24,500 nucleotides of DNA, from assembly GCA_018398765.1 (NCBI GenBank), contig JAHBMJ010001915.1:1-24500 (forward strand), read 5' to 3'. Origin of the DNA: Chromera velia. Taxonomy: Eukaryota > Sar > Chromeraceae. Both the position numbers and the translations under genes were made by a program. Numbering within the stretch: position 1 is the stretch's first letter; each line of letters starts with the position of its first letter. This document shows positions 1-10,821 of the stretch, in pieces. The notes under the pieces are model-generated. The model did not search any database and had not been told where the DNA came from. It was given only the letters and a program-made list of their open reading frames with translations.

Positions 1-17
1 CTCTCTCTCTCTCTCTC
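1..17. repeat. (CT)n microsatellite, cut by the window edge
   Basis: A perfect CT dinucleotide run opens the window and probably continues to the left. Confidence 0.9.
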
Positions 18-448
18 AGCTGCCCGCTTGCCTCCTAATTGGAGACAGGAAAGGCGAGACGGTGTCCTGCCGTCCTAAAAAAAAAGACATTCACAGTCCG
101 AAGCTTGCACGCAGACGAAAAAGGGAATGGAAAGATGGATGAAGGAGAGGGAAAGGGAGGGATTGACAGAATAAAAAGATGAAGGGCAACGAGACTTCTG
201 CGATGAAACAACATGCCGCAAAAGAGTCTTTCTCAACGCATGAAATTAATCATTTGCATCTAGCTTCAGCCTCACACAACCTCAACAGCAGTGAGTGATG
301 GGGGGTTCAGGCCAGACACACAGACAGCGAGGATTCCGAACCTTCGGCGCACAGCTCCTCATTCAGACGGAAAAAACAGGCAGACGAACAGAGACCTGCC
401 TCAACAAATGAAGCGAGACAAGAGAACAACAACTGAAGGACTCAAACT

Positions 449-476
449 TGCCTGCCTGCCTGCCTGCCTGCCTGCC
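449..476. repeat. (TGCC)n tetranucleotide microsatellite
   Basis: About seven perfect TGCC copies. The same motif recurs at 4793-4816 in an intron of the CC2D1-like gene. Confidence 0.9.
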
Positions 477-1025
477 AAAAGAGGCTCACCTTCTCACTCA
501 CCCTGTCAAGGAGCCAGCCTTCCGACGTGTTCCCACGCTGCGTTCTTCCCCTTTACCCAACTTGTCCTTTCGACTCTCGAATCGTACCTTGCCGAAACTC
601 TTTTGCTACTCCTCTTTGGAGAAGGCAAAAGACTGCCCTGCCCGAAAGTCTGGCCTGGTCCGTTCATCCCCTTTCTACGTACAACCCCCCAATCCGATTC
701 TCGAACAAATTTAGTGCTGAGAACGCACTCCCCCCCCTCACCCCCCTTCCTCACCAGGCTTTTGGACGTGTTGAATTTTACGGGATGCGTGGAATGGATG
801 ACCAACAAAATCTGCCCCATCTTGTTTGAACGAGACAATTGCATTCGGTACAAACTTGAAGGAGAGACGAAAAACCAACTACTTCTCTTAATTCCTTCTC
901 TACACACCCGCTCTCCACTCTCTTGGCCACCCTACTTTCTGGCACCACACAGCTGCCTAACTCTCCTCCAACTTGTTCTTCCTCTGATCAACTTCATCAC
1001 TTGAGCAATGCACTCATCTAGTTGA

Positions 1026-1039
1026 ACGGGACGTCCCGT
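1026..1039. repeat. Perfect 14-bp palindrome
   Basis: ACGGGACGTCCCGT equals its own reverse complement. It lies about 120 bp past the stop codon of the COX16-like gene. It could be a dimeric protein-binding site or chance; no partner site was seen. Confidence 0.5.
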
Positions 1040-1156
1040 CTCCTTTTTCATAGAGAAATCTTTTCCAAGATCTGAACGCTTTCTACCGCCAGTGTAAACA
1101 AAGACCACTGACAGCCCAAAAGACCTGCCCCTCCCCGCCCACCAATAGCCCCTGCC

Positions 1157-1549
1157 TCATATTCGAGGTTCCTGTCTAGGGAGGGGCACTGAATTGTCCA
1201 CAGTGTGAATGTCATCCGTCTCCGACAAGAAGCGCATCAAGTTGTCGTGCTCTTCCTGCAACGCCATCTCCCTCTGCCCTATAGACCGAACCCTCAGGTC
1301 GCGCAGCTCAAACTGCCTGTCCATCATCAACGTCATCACAGCCGTGGAGGAGGCCATGATGATAAATAGCGGAATTCCGGAAGAGAGAAGCCCCGTGCGG
1401 TGATCGAACCTCTGCATTCGATGCACCGTCCTTCTGTACTGCCAACAAGCTTTCTGGACAAACCGCGTCTTATAAAGAGGGTCAAGCGCCTCGTGAATGA
1501 AGTCAAAGAAGCGCCTTCGCCGTTTGGGGGCGGGCAGACGGGTTGTCAT
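1157..1549 (-). CDS. COX16: COX16-like cytochrome c oxidase assembly protein
   Basis: This is a single-exon frame of 130 residues, starting ATG at 1549 and ending TGA at 1157-1159. The N-terminal 50 residues are basic (an Arg/Lys run at residues 9-13), which suits mitochondrial import. One hydrophobic span follows at about residues 54-75 (GIPLFIIMASSTAV...), then an RQFELRDLRVRS stretch, an acidic helix containing LQEEHDNLM, and a C-terminal VPLPRQE. The order of a short membrane anchor, a charged F-E-x-R-D segment, an L-x-EEH helix and a Pro-Arg tail is what I know of COX16, an inner-membrane factor that helps copper and subunit COX2 enter complex IV. Its length matches the family (roughly 100-140 residues). 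The assignment rests on motif memory, not an alignment. A non-coding upstream exon cannot be excluded. It lies on the same strand as the CC2D1-like gene but is separated from it by about 2 kb. Confidence 0.65.
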   Translation of the reverse strand: MTTRLPAPKRRRRFFDFIHEALDPLYKTRFVQKACWQYRRTVHRMQRFDHRTGLLSSGIPLFIIMASSTAVMTLMMDRQFELRDLRVRSIGQREMALQEEHDNLMRFLSETDDIHTVDNSVPLPRQEPRI

Positions 1550-1949
1550 GATGAATGCTTACGAGTTGATTGGGAATGCTACCCACACAAGAAAAAAAAA
1601 ACAGTCTTTCGGTCTTTTCCGCTCGACGAGGTCGTACCGCGATGCCGATGTTCAGACAGAAGTGAAATGATGGTCAGAACTCATCACTGTCAGAGATTCG
1701 TTGGATGGCTCGAGCACTAGCTGTGAAATGCTGTGCTGCCTGTACGTGCACTGAGGATCACTTCATGAGTCAGTACGTAGCGAAGAGCTCCGGCCTGCGA
1801 TTTTCTGCATGCCGTACGTCTCCATGCAGCAATCTCCAGTGGCGGGCCGGCTGGCCGCGGGGCCGGATGATGGGGGAAACCGCCCGGGCGCCGGAGAGAC
1901 AGAGAGACAGCGGTGCCAGACCGGACCCCTACACTCACAAATATACTGA

Positions 1950-2912
1950 GTGTGACTATCTGTGACCATAAAGACTCACAGATGGTCACAGGGATAGTAC
2001 CCCCAGGGTGGTGGTTAGAAAGCCGTTTTTGAAATGGGAAGATGCCGGTGGGCCGAAAGCCTACCGGAGAAGTTTCTGGTAGGCGCTGTAGGTGCCACCG
2101 AGAAACTGCCGGTAAGCGCCGAAGGCACTGCCCGGACACTGCTGATAGGTGCCAAAGCGCTGCCTGCATGGACCTTACCGATGAGCGCCGAAGGCCGGCG
2201 CCACTTGCATAGACCTTGTCGGAGGCATGATGTGACATGTGTATGGACGTATGCATACATGTATATCATTCGTTGATTGTTGGTGTTTGTGCATAAGTCC
2301 CGATAAGTCCAGTCTCTTATGTTTTTCAATGTCTTCTCATGTTTTTTCCATCAACTTGGCAGTCTACACCAAAGGCTCCGGAGCCGAGACCAAAGCCAAA
2401 ATGAAGATAGTAAGTAAGTTAAGTAGTAAGTGTTCTACCCAGCCTTTCTTTGTAACTTGTAGAGGGAGGGACTAAGCCGTCTCCTTCTGTCAGAATCCAT
2501 CTCCGTCCATACCTGCTAGCGTAAGGGAAATGCGGCCAGATGCAGCAAGATGTTTCAATGGAGGATAAATGAGTTCAAATTTCTTTTTTAGGAAAAATTC
2601 TAAAAAAAGATACTTTAAAATGATTTTAATATATCATTTTATAATATAATATTTAGTTACTACTACTCTACTAGAACCATGTCATTATTTTTATAAACTT
2701 CTTTTTCACTACATATATGTATAATAATATAAATACTTATAAATATTATTGTTTGGGGAAAATTCGGTATAAAGCGGTTTTTGAGTGGGAAACTGCCGGT
2801 GGTTTGTTTTTTCCATGGGAAAAGGCCAGTAAGTAGTATAAAAGAGCCTACAAAATCTAATTAGCATACGGGGGGTAAGGGATAGTCACACTGTCACAGA
2901 TGGTGGCTGGTC
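1950..2912. mobile_element. Possible MITE-like non-autonomous DNA transposon
   Basis: GTGTGACTATC at 1950-1960 is the exact reverse complement of GATAGTCACAC at 2881-2891. ATCTGTGAC (1958-1966) is matched in inverse by GTCACAGAT (2894-2902). The region between has no gene and contains a direct repeat near each end. This resembles a short element with imperfect subterminal inverted repeats. No target-site duplication could be fixed, so the boundaries are approximate. Confidence 0.3.
1955..1998. repeat. Imperfect stem-loop, 15-bp arms
   Basis: ACTATCTGTGACCAT (1955-1969) pairs with ATGGTCACA plus GATAGT (1982-1990 and 1993-1998), with a two-base bulge and a 12-base loop. It overlaps the left end of the possible MITE. 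Confidence 0.7.
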
Positions 2913-3529
2913 CTGTGTAAACATCTACAGAAAGTAAAAAAGCCTTCTAAAATTATCTAAAAGATCCCTTATCTAGTATTTACTTATATTTCTAACTTTC
3001 TTATTCAGTTTTATTCAGTTTTCATAGTAAAATTAAAGGAGATCAAATATTATTAAAACTGTTAGCAACGATTTACAATTCATTATTCTAATCACTCTAA
3101 AAACGTAGCAGGAAGCTATTAAAATAAATTGAAAAAAAATTAAAGCCACCGGAGTGAAAAACAGAAAGAGAAAGAGAACTAAAAAAGAAAACCAAAGAAA
3201 ACAATAATTAAAAAAAGAAAAACACTATACTAGTATCTTTGCCCAAACATCTAACCAAAACCTAAGGGGTGGCTGACTGGTAGTCAGCGGCTTTCACCGG
3301 AATACACCGGAACCATTCGTTTACTGATATGCAAAGTTGCATACTTAAGTTGCGAAAATGTTTTCAAAACCTGATGTGCACAGCTGCCATGCATTCCCAA
3401 GGATATGCGTTAAACGGGTGTATACCCCTAGGTATACCCCATCGACCCACTTTTCTATTCATCAAAAACATATGCATGGAGAGTCGAGCGCTACGAATTG
3501 CGAACCACTCCGATCGATCAACAAATGCA

Positions 3530-6500
3530 TCAGGCACCTCCCGCAAGAGCTTCCTGCATCACGCAGGCGAAACCAGAGTAAGGCATTGTGCCGGCTGAGC
3601 GAGGAGAAGGAACGCAGATATGCCACCACGGTGATTTAACGAGGACACAAAGGGAAAAAGGAAAAGCCGGAACGACTAGAAACACACCAGCCAGCCAGCA
3701 AGCAAGCAAGCAAGCATGCAAACAGGCGAGGAAGCAAGCAGGCTAGATTCAGAGAGAGGCTCAAAGAAATAAACAACAGCGGGAGAGAAAACGACTGAGA
3801 GGGAGAAACTTTAAGACATACACCAAAAATGAGCCGAGCGTGCTGGGAGGGTGGAGGGATGGGCGAGGACGGGGGACCCAATCCAGCCCCACCTTCCTTC
3901 ATTCACTCGTCGGATCATACACAGAGAAAGAAGTCAAACGAAGCCTCGATCCTCCACTCACCTTCATCACTTTCACGCGTCTGAAAACGAGGGCGGCCTC
4001 CTTCTTTCGTTGCGCTTTCAGCAACAGACGTGCAAGCTGCAGCAAGAAAGAAGAAAAGAAAGAGAGAAAGAGAGAAAGAAATAAAGATCCAAAGAGGGAG
4101 AGAGAGACACACCCACAGGAGGAGGTGATCCATCAGCCCTGTACTAAACAAAGGACACGAATATCCTCGCTCGATCAGACTCATGAGACTGTCAGACTGA
4201 ACTCACGTACAGTAACGCTCTTTCGCAATGGAGGACCTACTTCGAGTCTCTCTTTTTTTTCCTTTTGGACGCATGAAAGACGCGACAATAAAGTCATGAC
4301 TCTTTTACCCAAATGAAGCAGACAAAACCGGGAGAACAGAGAGCTCACGGGACATGGCGTGGAGGGAAACCTTCAGACAGAAATGAGGAGATATCGGAGA
4401 GAGAGACAAAGATACATATCTCACTTTCTCCCCCTATCTGTCTGACAGACCTGCGTGTCTCTCTCCACCGCAGCATTACATCTCTGAACGTAATCCTCCA
4501 TGGAAATCTTCCCGCCCTGCAGCGTCAGTAGCAAGCAAGAACACAACTATCCATCCGTCAACACAGAAAGAACATCCAAGTCTCCTTCGCGAAGGGGCAG
4601 ACCAGTGGACGAAAAAGAAAAACCAGACCAGCACAGAAAGAAACACATGCAGTCAAAGCAAGCACCTCATTACTCTCATCTGCTGATCGAACCAGACACC
4701 AACCACCATTTGAAACAGAGGTGAGGTGCAGAGAGAGAAGACCCCACGCGGCCTTCTCTCTGCAGGTTTGGAGTTGTATGTCACTCTGAAACTGCCTGCC
4801 TGCCTGCCTGCCTGCGTGACGGACCCCAATTGCCTCTGCGATGCCTTCCATCTTCATCTGTGCCTGTCCGAGGAGTTTGTCCTGGATCGACTGTGGAAGC
4901 TCTGCCAGTCGTTTGTTCGCAATTAAGTCCTCCAGAACCTGAGTGAGTGAGAGGGAAGGAAAGGAACGCGTGTCAAGGCGGATATGCACTTCCTCTCAAA
5001 TGCTTTTCAATTCGTCGAGAAGGTAAAAGAAAGGAGGGAAGCCACAAGGAGGGGCGACGGGAAGAATCCCGTGAAGCCAAAACAAAAGCGCACAATCCAG
5101 TCGACGGAAGGAACTCGACATGAAAGTTCGAACCATACTGATCAGTTATTAACTGTTTGAATGAAATCATGCTTAAATTGCGCGTTGCTTGCCTAGCTCC
5201 CTGTACTTCGTTCTGCTTTCCTTCTATGAACCGACCGACTGACCTCATAAGAACAGATCAGGCCGATGTCAAGCGGGCATGCCATGGCCTCCTCTGCTCC
5301 AATGACACCCGATACGCCCCCCTCAGCAGCACCTGCGGCTTCCCCGTCTCCTTCCGTACGAGGGGAAGCCGCGGGGGGCGAGGAGGACGCTGCAGCCGCA
5401 GCTGCGGGCTGTTCTTTTTCTTCTTTCGGAGGGTCGGTGGTTCTCGGTCGGATGCCTCGGAGGGTGGCAGGCAAGGGTTCGACAAGCGCAACACAGGGGA
5501 TAGGGACTGCCTTCATCTCCTTTCCCACGATCGGCCTCTTGAGAAGCATCGTGATCTTCAACCTCGGCTGCTCCCGTGCAAAGTCCTGAACAGTCACTGC
5601 TCCGCTGTGCTCCATCAGTTCTTCCAGTTTCACATTTCGGGAGACTCTCCCAAGACTCTTGTAACCTCTAATCAGAGCGAAAGTTCGAGGCTTGAAGACC
5701 TCCAGCTGTACTCTGGATCGTTGGAAGTATCTCTGGAGCTGTCGACTTTCATAAGAAGAGAGGGGGAAATCCACAAAAGCTTCGTCTCCTGCGGAAGGGG
5801 GAAGTTGGACGGACTTGGACACAGGGGTGGGGAACTGGAGAGTGACCTCGACATACGACCCTTTCGGAAGGCTCACACCTCCCTCCTCGCTGCTTGGGCG
5901 AGACGCCCCCGCACCGCCTGCGCAACACGCCATAGAAGCGTGGACAGGCGAACTTCCTGCCTTGCTGAGTCTGTCTCTCTCTGCAGCCACCAGCCTTGCG
6001 AGGTCGGGTTCCAGGGGGAGGACCTCTGAGGGTTCATCGTTCGTCAGTTGGAGCACAAAACGGATGGTAGCCTCAGGTACCTCTTCGTTCGTCACCTCCA
6101 TGGTTCGAATCAGGGACACCTCCTTCACTTCGGGAGGCAGCTGCGTGCGTCAATCAGTCACGTCACAGTCAGAGGCAGAAAGAAATGGGCGGCTGAAGTA
6201 CAAAATTCAGATGGAACTGTTCGACACAATGAATAACAGAGAGGCCCGGCACAGCGTTTCTGATTGCTGTGCTGAAGTGCTGCATCTTTAGCGATGAGTG
6301 CGAGGAAGAAGGAAGGTTGCGGAATGCGTCTGTGGGATGAAGGAGGCAGGAATGGACGCTTTTCTCTTTTTTCACAGACAGAAGAAAGGCTGGGAAGGGA
6401 AACAGTCACGCTATACGAAGGGAAAGAGCTAGTCCGCCCTCATTCAAACTGTTCTCTCACCTGGAGTGAATCCTTCTTGGCTTTCTCAGTGAATTTCGCC

Positions 6501-7121
6501 CACTCCTCGCACCGCTTCCTCCAGCTGTTCAAAACGACAGCCTGCAGGCAGGAAGACAGCTTGAAGAAGAGATCTGTGATTGTTTTGTCCACAAACGTTC
6601 ACCTCTCAGTCTTTGGAGCGGCAAAGAAGAGCGTTTCAAACAAGCACTTTGGTGCAACAGAGGGACCGAAATCAAACGATCGAACGACACGGAAGAAGGG
6701 AAGACCAACGGAGGAGGAAGCAAAGCGGAATTGAACGTCACGTCATGAACGGAGTACACGCAAAAGATCGACAGGCAGCTAGCCATTACTCGTGACGGAC
6801 CTCTTCTTTGAATTTTCCGGATGCATCCAGATTGAGTGCGTAGAGAGCGTGTGCCTTCAGAGTCTCTGCCTGCTGCTGGAGGCTTGCCTCTATTTCCTGC
6901 ATCATGGAATGGGGAGGGAGGGAGAGGGGGAAAGGGGAAAGGTCACACAGTGCCATGAACATGGAAGCTCGAAAACTCTCTCTTGAACAGGAGGGAAAGG
7001 ACTCAACTCTCTCTTCTCTAGTCCGAGAGAGGTCCTAAGCACCTTGTTTACAGGAATGAACAATGTTCCTCTTCCTTTCGCTCGGCGGCAATCCCCCCCC
7101 ACCCGTATTCAAACACACACA

Positions 7122-7172
<51 letters not shown>

Positions 7173-9078
7173 AGAGAAAGAGAAAGAGAAAGAGAAAGAG
7201 GGAGGGAGAGACGCCCTTCTGACTGCCTGCCTGACGTACCCACCGTGAGAGAGGCCACTCTATGTTCCTCGCTCATGCCCATCAGCACCGACTGTTTGAC
7301 TTCAGGAGGGACCTCTCTTTCCGCAAGCCACGTGGATGTTCGGACTTTGGCCGCCAGTTCCGCTGCAGCCCCGGGTCTTTTGAGGCTGTCCGCCTGGTCC
7401 TTGATCTTCTTTGCAGCAATCAGCATGTCCTTTGCTCTACCCACATTCCCTGCCTGCAGAGTGAATGAATCAAGGCAAAGGGGGAAAAAAGAAATGAGCT
7501 TCAGCAAGAAGACACCAGTGTACAACAGGAATCAATGTGCAATCCAACAGCGACAGAGAATCAGAGCGAGGTGCGTACGGGTGAAGATGGAATGATGCAA
7601 TGAAGATGACATAGGAGAAAGGGACTTCGTATTTGCGCTCTTTTTTCTTCTAATTGTGACCGCGCTCACCTGGATCCACATATCTGACGCCTTCTTGTAC
7701 TCGTCCAGCCTTTGCATCAGCGCAGTCACGAGCTTATCCCTCGCCGCTTCCTGCTCGGCTGTCGCTCCTGCAGTCCCCCCTGCCTGCTGCTGCTCCATCA
7801 TCTGCAGGTTGGCTGCTGTCAACGTGGCGCTCCCCTGTCTGCTGAACTCCCGTGAGTCCGCATGCATCACAGGGCCCCTCTCCGCTCTCCCCGAGTTATC
7901 CACCACCTCCTTCAACTCCGCAGTCGCGATGTCAATCCGTTTCTGCACTGCCATCGCGTCCTCTGTCCTGCCGGCCGCCTTCAGAGCCCGCATCAGTTTG
8001 CGGTCGTCTTGACACCTGACCTTGACCTTCTGCAGGTACACCTCAGGAGTCAAAATTCCTCTCTGGCTCTCCATCTCCATCGTCAAAGCCTTCAACTTCA
8101 CAGACTCTAGGTTGTCCTCCACCTGCATGTGCACAGCGTTCATTCAACAATCCATCACACACGGGGAAAAAAGAATCACCCATCACCAGTGTTGTGGGTC
8201 AGGTGTAATGAGGAAGGAAGGACGTTCAAACTTTGCAGTCGTACACTCAAAGCTGTTTTGAACCGGCACACAAGCATCTGCGTGGCACTACACATTCACT
8301 CACACGGACGAAAAAAGACGAAAAGGACTGGGACAAACAATAGCAACTGACAAATTCCCTTTCTTCGTCATCTTCAGGCAGCGCATCCAGTCTCTTCTGG
8401 AGCACATCTCTGGCAGCGTTCAGAACGTCAAACGACTCCATGATGTCGGAATTCCACACTAACTCCATCTCCATCTGAAGAGTATCGTCAATAGACACCA
8501 GAGAAGAAGCACGCTCATATCCCTGACGACTCGACGCCCCCCCTGCAGTTGAAGGTGCTTTCGCCCCCCCTGCCGCAGATTGAGACGATGAAGGGGGGGC
8601 GTTGGTGTTTGCCTGGGACGATGAGGGTCCGTTTTTCTGCCTCTGTTCCGTTGTCTCTTCCCCTCCTCCCGCGAGAGCTGCATACTCAGCCATCAGAGAG
8701 TCATCCACTTCCATTTCATCCAAGTCCCCTCCCGTCTCCTCAGTACCCCCTCCCCCCTTCAGCAGAGCCTGCACGTCAACACCTCCACCACCACCACCGC
8801 CACCCATCATGGCCTCCATCTCCGCAAGCTCTGCGCCTTCATCCTGCCACCCGAGCGCTGCCTGCAAACACAAAAAGGAAAGGGACAAAGGTATAAATCT
8901 ACGCAGGCGTCTCCGAATTCTGTGAATTCAAACCATCAAGCAGCCCCTTTCCTTCCCCACGACCCTTCTGACCTACCAGTTCCTTCTCAAGGGAGGGATC
9001 GTTCAGGTTCACTTCTTGAACACCACCAACCCCAAGGAAGCCAGCGCCCCCACCCTTCTTCTTTTGAGCAGTTGCCAT
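3530..9078 (-). CDS. CC2D1: CC2D1/Lgd-type protein with DM14-like repeats and a C2 domain, 11 exons
   Basis: Minus-strand exons: 8977-9078, 8352-8861, 7670-8122, 7244-7453, 6801-6896, 6461-6541, 5244-6140, 4825-4938, 4451-4516, 3962-4036, 3530-3553. All joins keep phase 0 and give about 875 residues; human CC2D1A is of similar size. Residues 1-34 are basic and Gly-rich. 57-67 is a Gly run. DM14-like helical repeats follow, for example LDEYKKASDMWIQ joined to AGNVGRAKDMLIAAKK across exons 3 and 4, and a second in exons 5-6 (KAHALYALNL ... WRKRCEEW). A C2 domain occupies about 577-690 (QRYFQRSRVQLEVFK, GYKSLG, LLKRPIVGKE), followed by an Ala/Pro-rich linker and a short helical tail. Family members act in endosomal sorting by binding ESCRT-III CHMP4/Shrub through DM14 domains, and affect Notch and other signalling in animals. 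The canonical acidic Ca2+-binding loops of C2 are not evident, as is usual for this family. The last exon (seven residues, TGA stop) is the least certain part. Confidence 0.85.
3687..3720. repeat. (CCAG)n/(CAAG)n tetranucleotide repeat
   Basis: Three CCAG-like units run into four CAAG units. It lies in the last intron (3554-3961) of the CC2D1-like gene. Confidence 0.8.
4793..4816. repeat. (TGCC)n microsatellite in an intron
   Basis: About five TGCC copies directly after the donor site of the exon 4825-4938, inside the 308-bp intron 4517-4824. Same motif as 449-476. Confidence 0.8.
7112..7207. repeat. Compound (CA)n-(GA)n-(GAAAGA)n microsatellite in an intron
   Basis: About 27 bases of CA repeat pass directly into GA repeat and then into GAAAGA units. 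It sits in the intron 6897-7243 of the CC2D1-like gene, on the 3' side of the donor at 7243. Dipeptide-repeat open frames across it (His-Thr, Arg-Glu, Leu-Ser) are artefacts of the repeat. Confidence 0.95.
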
Positions 9079-10608
9079 CTTTCTTTCACTGTCTCGTGAT
9101 CACGTGTCCTGTATCAATATCACCAGGACGATATCAGCCGCTTCAACGTCGTTTCGTAAGAAGTGGAAAGGTAGACAGACGAATGCCTCAGATTGCAATG
9201 ATCAGAATGTCCGCAAATTGTTGGCATCTTATGGTTAGAAGGAAGAGCTAGCTGCCATGGGTGCAGCAGCGAAACTTTCCGCTCTCATGAATGCACTAGC
9301 TTAATAGCTGGGTAAAAAATGGGCGCCGCCCCACAAGCGCTGCATAATCCAGGGGAGTCCCTGCGTTCGGCGTCGGGCGCCGCGGGAGCGCTGGAGGGTT
9401 TAATATTTTTAGGTCAGTTTTTTACCAGACCTGAATCATTTTTCTACATGGTCTCATCTCTAGTCAGTTCCAGGCTCGTTACTTTTACTAGTACTTTTAT
9501 TTCCTTCTAATTGCTCTTAGCCAACCTTCTGAATACCTTTCAATTTTGTAAAAGATCTAAAAAGAACGTACTACAGATGTGTTGGTTTTAAGCATGATCT
9601 ACGGTATTATCGTTGTAATTACTGTCTTACTTATTTAAGTGTCTTTTAACAAAAATTCTCTGACTCCACACGACCCTAATAGAGAAATACAATTCATCCC
9701 TATACAAACAGAGCAGACAAGTGATTTATATATGAAAATTTTTTCTTTAAACTGTTTTCAAACCTACATACTATGCTATGCTATATTATGCTATGCCATA
9801 CATATATAATCAATCCAAAAAAATATGCTGACATTGCTGTAAACTATGAGTTTATAAAAACTTGACATGTAGTGTAATACTACTATCAAAATAAGCTAGT
9901 CACCAGATCATGTGAGTTTAGAACACATCGTTCAGAGTACTGGCTGTTGAAACCGTCAGGCTCAGCATCAGTATTCCAACCTAGTCCCCAATACATTTTG
10001 CGAGTCTACATAAGGTACTACCCCATAACAACGACCATGCAGACCGTCACGAAAGGGAAAAATACAGATACGGATGATACGACGTAGACGTACAGATAAG
10101 CATGCAGGCCCATGGATTGCGGACACACGATTGTAATGTATGACGGGCAGGCTCGTACGCGGGCAATGAGACCTCGTGGGAGCGGAGGACGGGCGAGAAG
10201 TAACAACAAGACGGAAACACAGGGAACTCTGTAGAAACGGTAACTAATAGGAGAGGGCAGGATACAAAACAGCGTCTGACAGCCACGTAGAAATGATAGT
10301 GGTCGGATGACATTCTGATTGACGTGGTACCCAGTGTGGACGAACAGACACATGCATACAGACACACACGCACATAGGTCTATACACACTGACAGCAGGG
10401 CGACTATACATACGTGCGTAGGGCGCGACGGACTTTTGCTTCTGTCCCCTTCCTCCCAATTCACTCACTTGGATGCACGGACGAAACTGAGAGACACATA
10501 GCACCAAACACACAAATGGAGAACCAAGTGGAGGAAGTAGAAAGAAGGGACAAAAGCATGAGGGCTTATGTCAGTGTCTACAAGAAATGTTCAGAAATAT
10601 TGAAAAAA
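9079..10608. other. Intergenic region upstream of the CC2D1-like gene
   Basis: No coding frame here is supported. 9079-9300 would contain the CC2D1 promoter; I see no clear core motif. 9319-9405 is a GC-rich island with GGCGCC and AGCGCT each present twice and a short hairpin (CAGGG-GAGT-CCCTG). 9405-10000 is AT-rich. 10000-10600 has ordinary composition with no recognisable gene. Confidence 0.6.
9771..9796. repeat. (CTATG)n pentanucleotide repeat, degenerate
   Basis: Four to five CTATG/CTATATTATG units inside the AT-rich intergenic stretch. Confidence 0.8.
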
Positions 10609-10635
10609 CACACATACACACACACACATACACAC

Positions 10636-10666
<31 letters not shown>

Positions 10667-10722
10667 TACACACACACACATACACATACACACACACACA
10701 CATACAAGCACGCACACACACA

Positions 10723-10777
<55 letters not shown>

Positions 10778-10821
10778 AGAGAGAGATAGACACACACACA
10801 CATACACACACACACACACAC
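10609..10821. repeat. Long (CA)n/(TACACA)n microsatellite
   Basis: About 213 bases of CA repeat interspersed with TA, with one short GA interruption near 10773-10790. Potential Z-DNA-forming purine/pyrimidine alternation. Open frames through it encode only His/Thr or Cys/Val runs. Confidence 0.95.

Larger units (their letters stand above)
18..1156. other. Unassigned low-complexity region, no supported gene
   Basis: Open frames exist on both strands here, the longest on the plus strand at 291-1004. Their translations are Leu/Pro/Ser-rich products of pyrimidine-rich DNA and show no domain or conserved motif. A TGCC repeat (449-476) and a perfect 14-bp palindrome (1026-1039) are the only discrete structures. 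Part of it is probably the 3' flank of the COX16-like gene, which ends at 1157. Confidence 0.5.
1550..3529. other. Intergenic region with transposon-like and AT-rich parts
   Basis: No convincing coding frame was found. 1550-1950 would hold the promoter of the COX16-like gene, but no recognisable core element stands out. 1850-2220 is GC-rich. 2560-3260 is strongly AT-rich, with many A and T runs, unlike the flanking genes. Two imperfect direct copies of a roughly 32-bp block lie at 2021-2053 and 2772-2803; both contain GTTTTTGA, then TGGGAA, then TGCCGGTGG. Confidence 0.6.

Noticed and set aside
291-1004. 237-codon plus-strand open frame
   Set aside because: The product is low-complexity (Leu, Pro, Ser, Thr) from pyrimidine-rich DNA, crosses a TGCC microsatellite and shows no domain; the length alone is not convincing.
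5157-6029. 290-codon plus-strand open frame
   Set aside because: It lies antisense to the C2-domain exon of the CC2D1-like gene, whose frame has clear family motifs and splice sites; it is a shadow.
7044-7595. Open frame with Thr-His and Arg-Glu repeats
   Set aside because: A translation of the CA/GA microsatellite in an intron.
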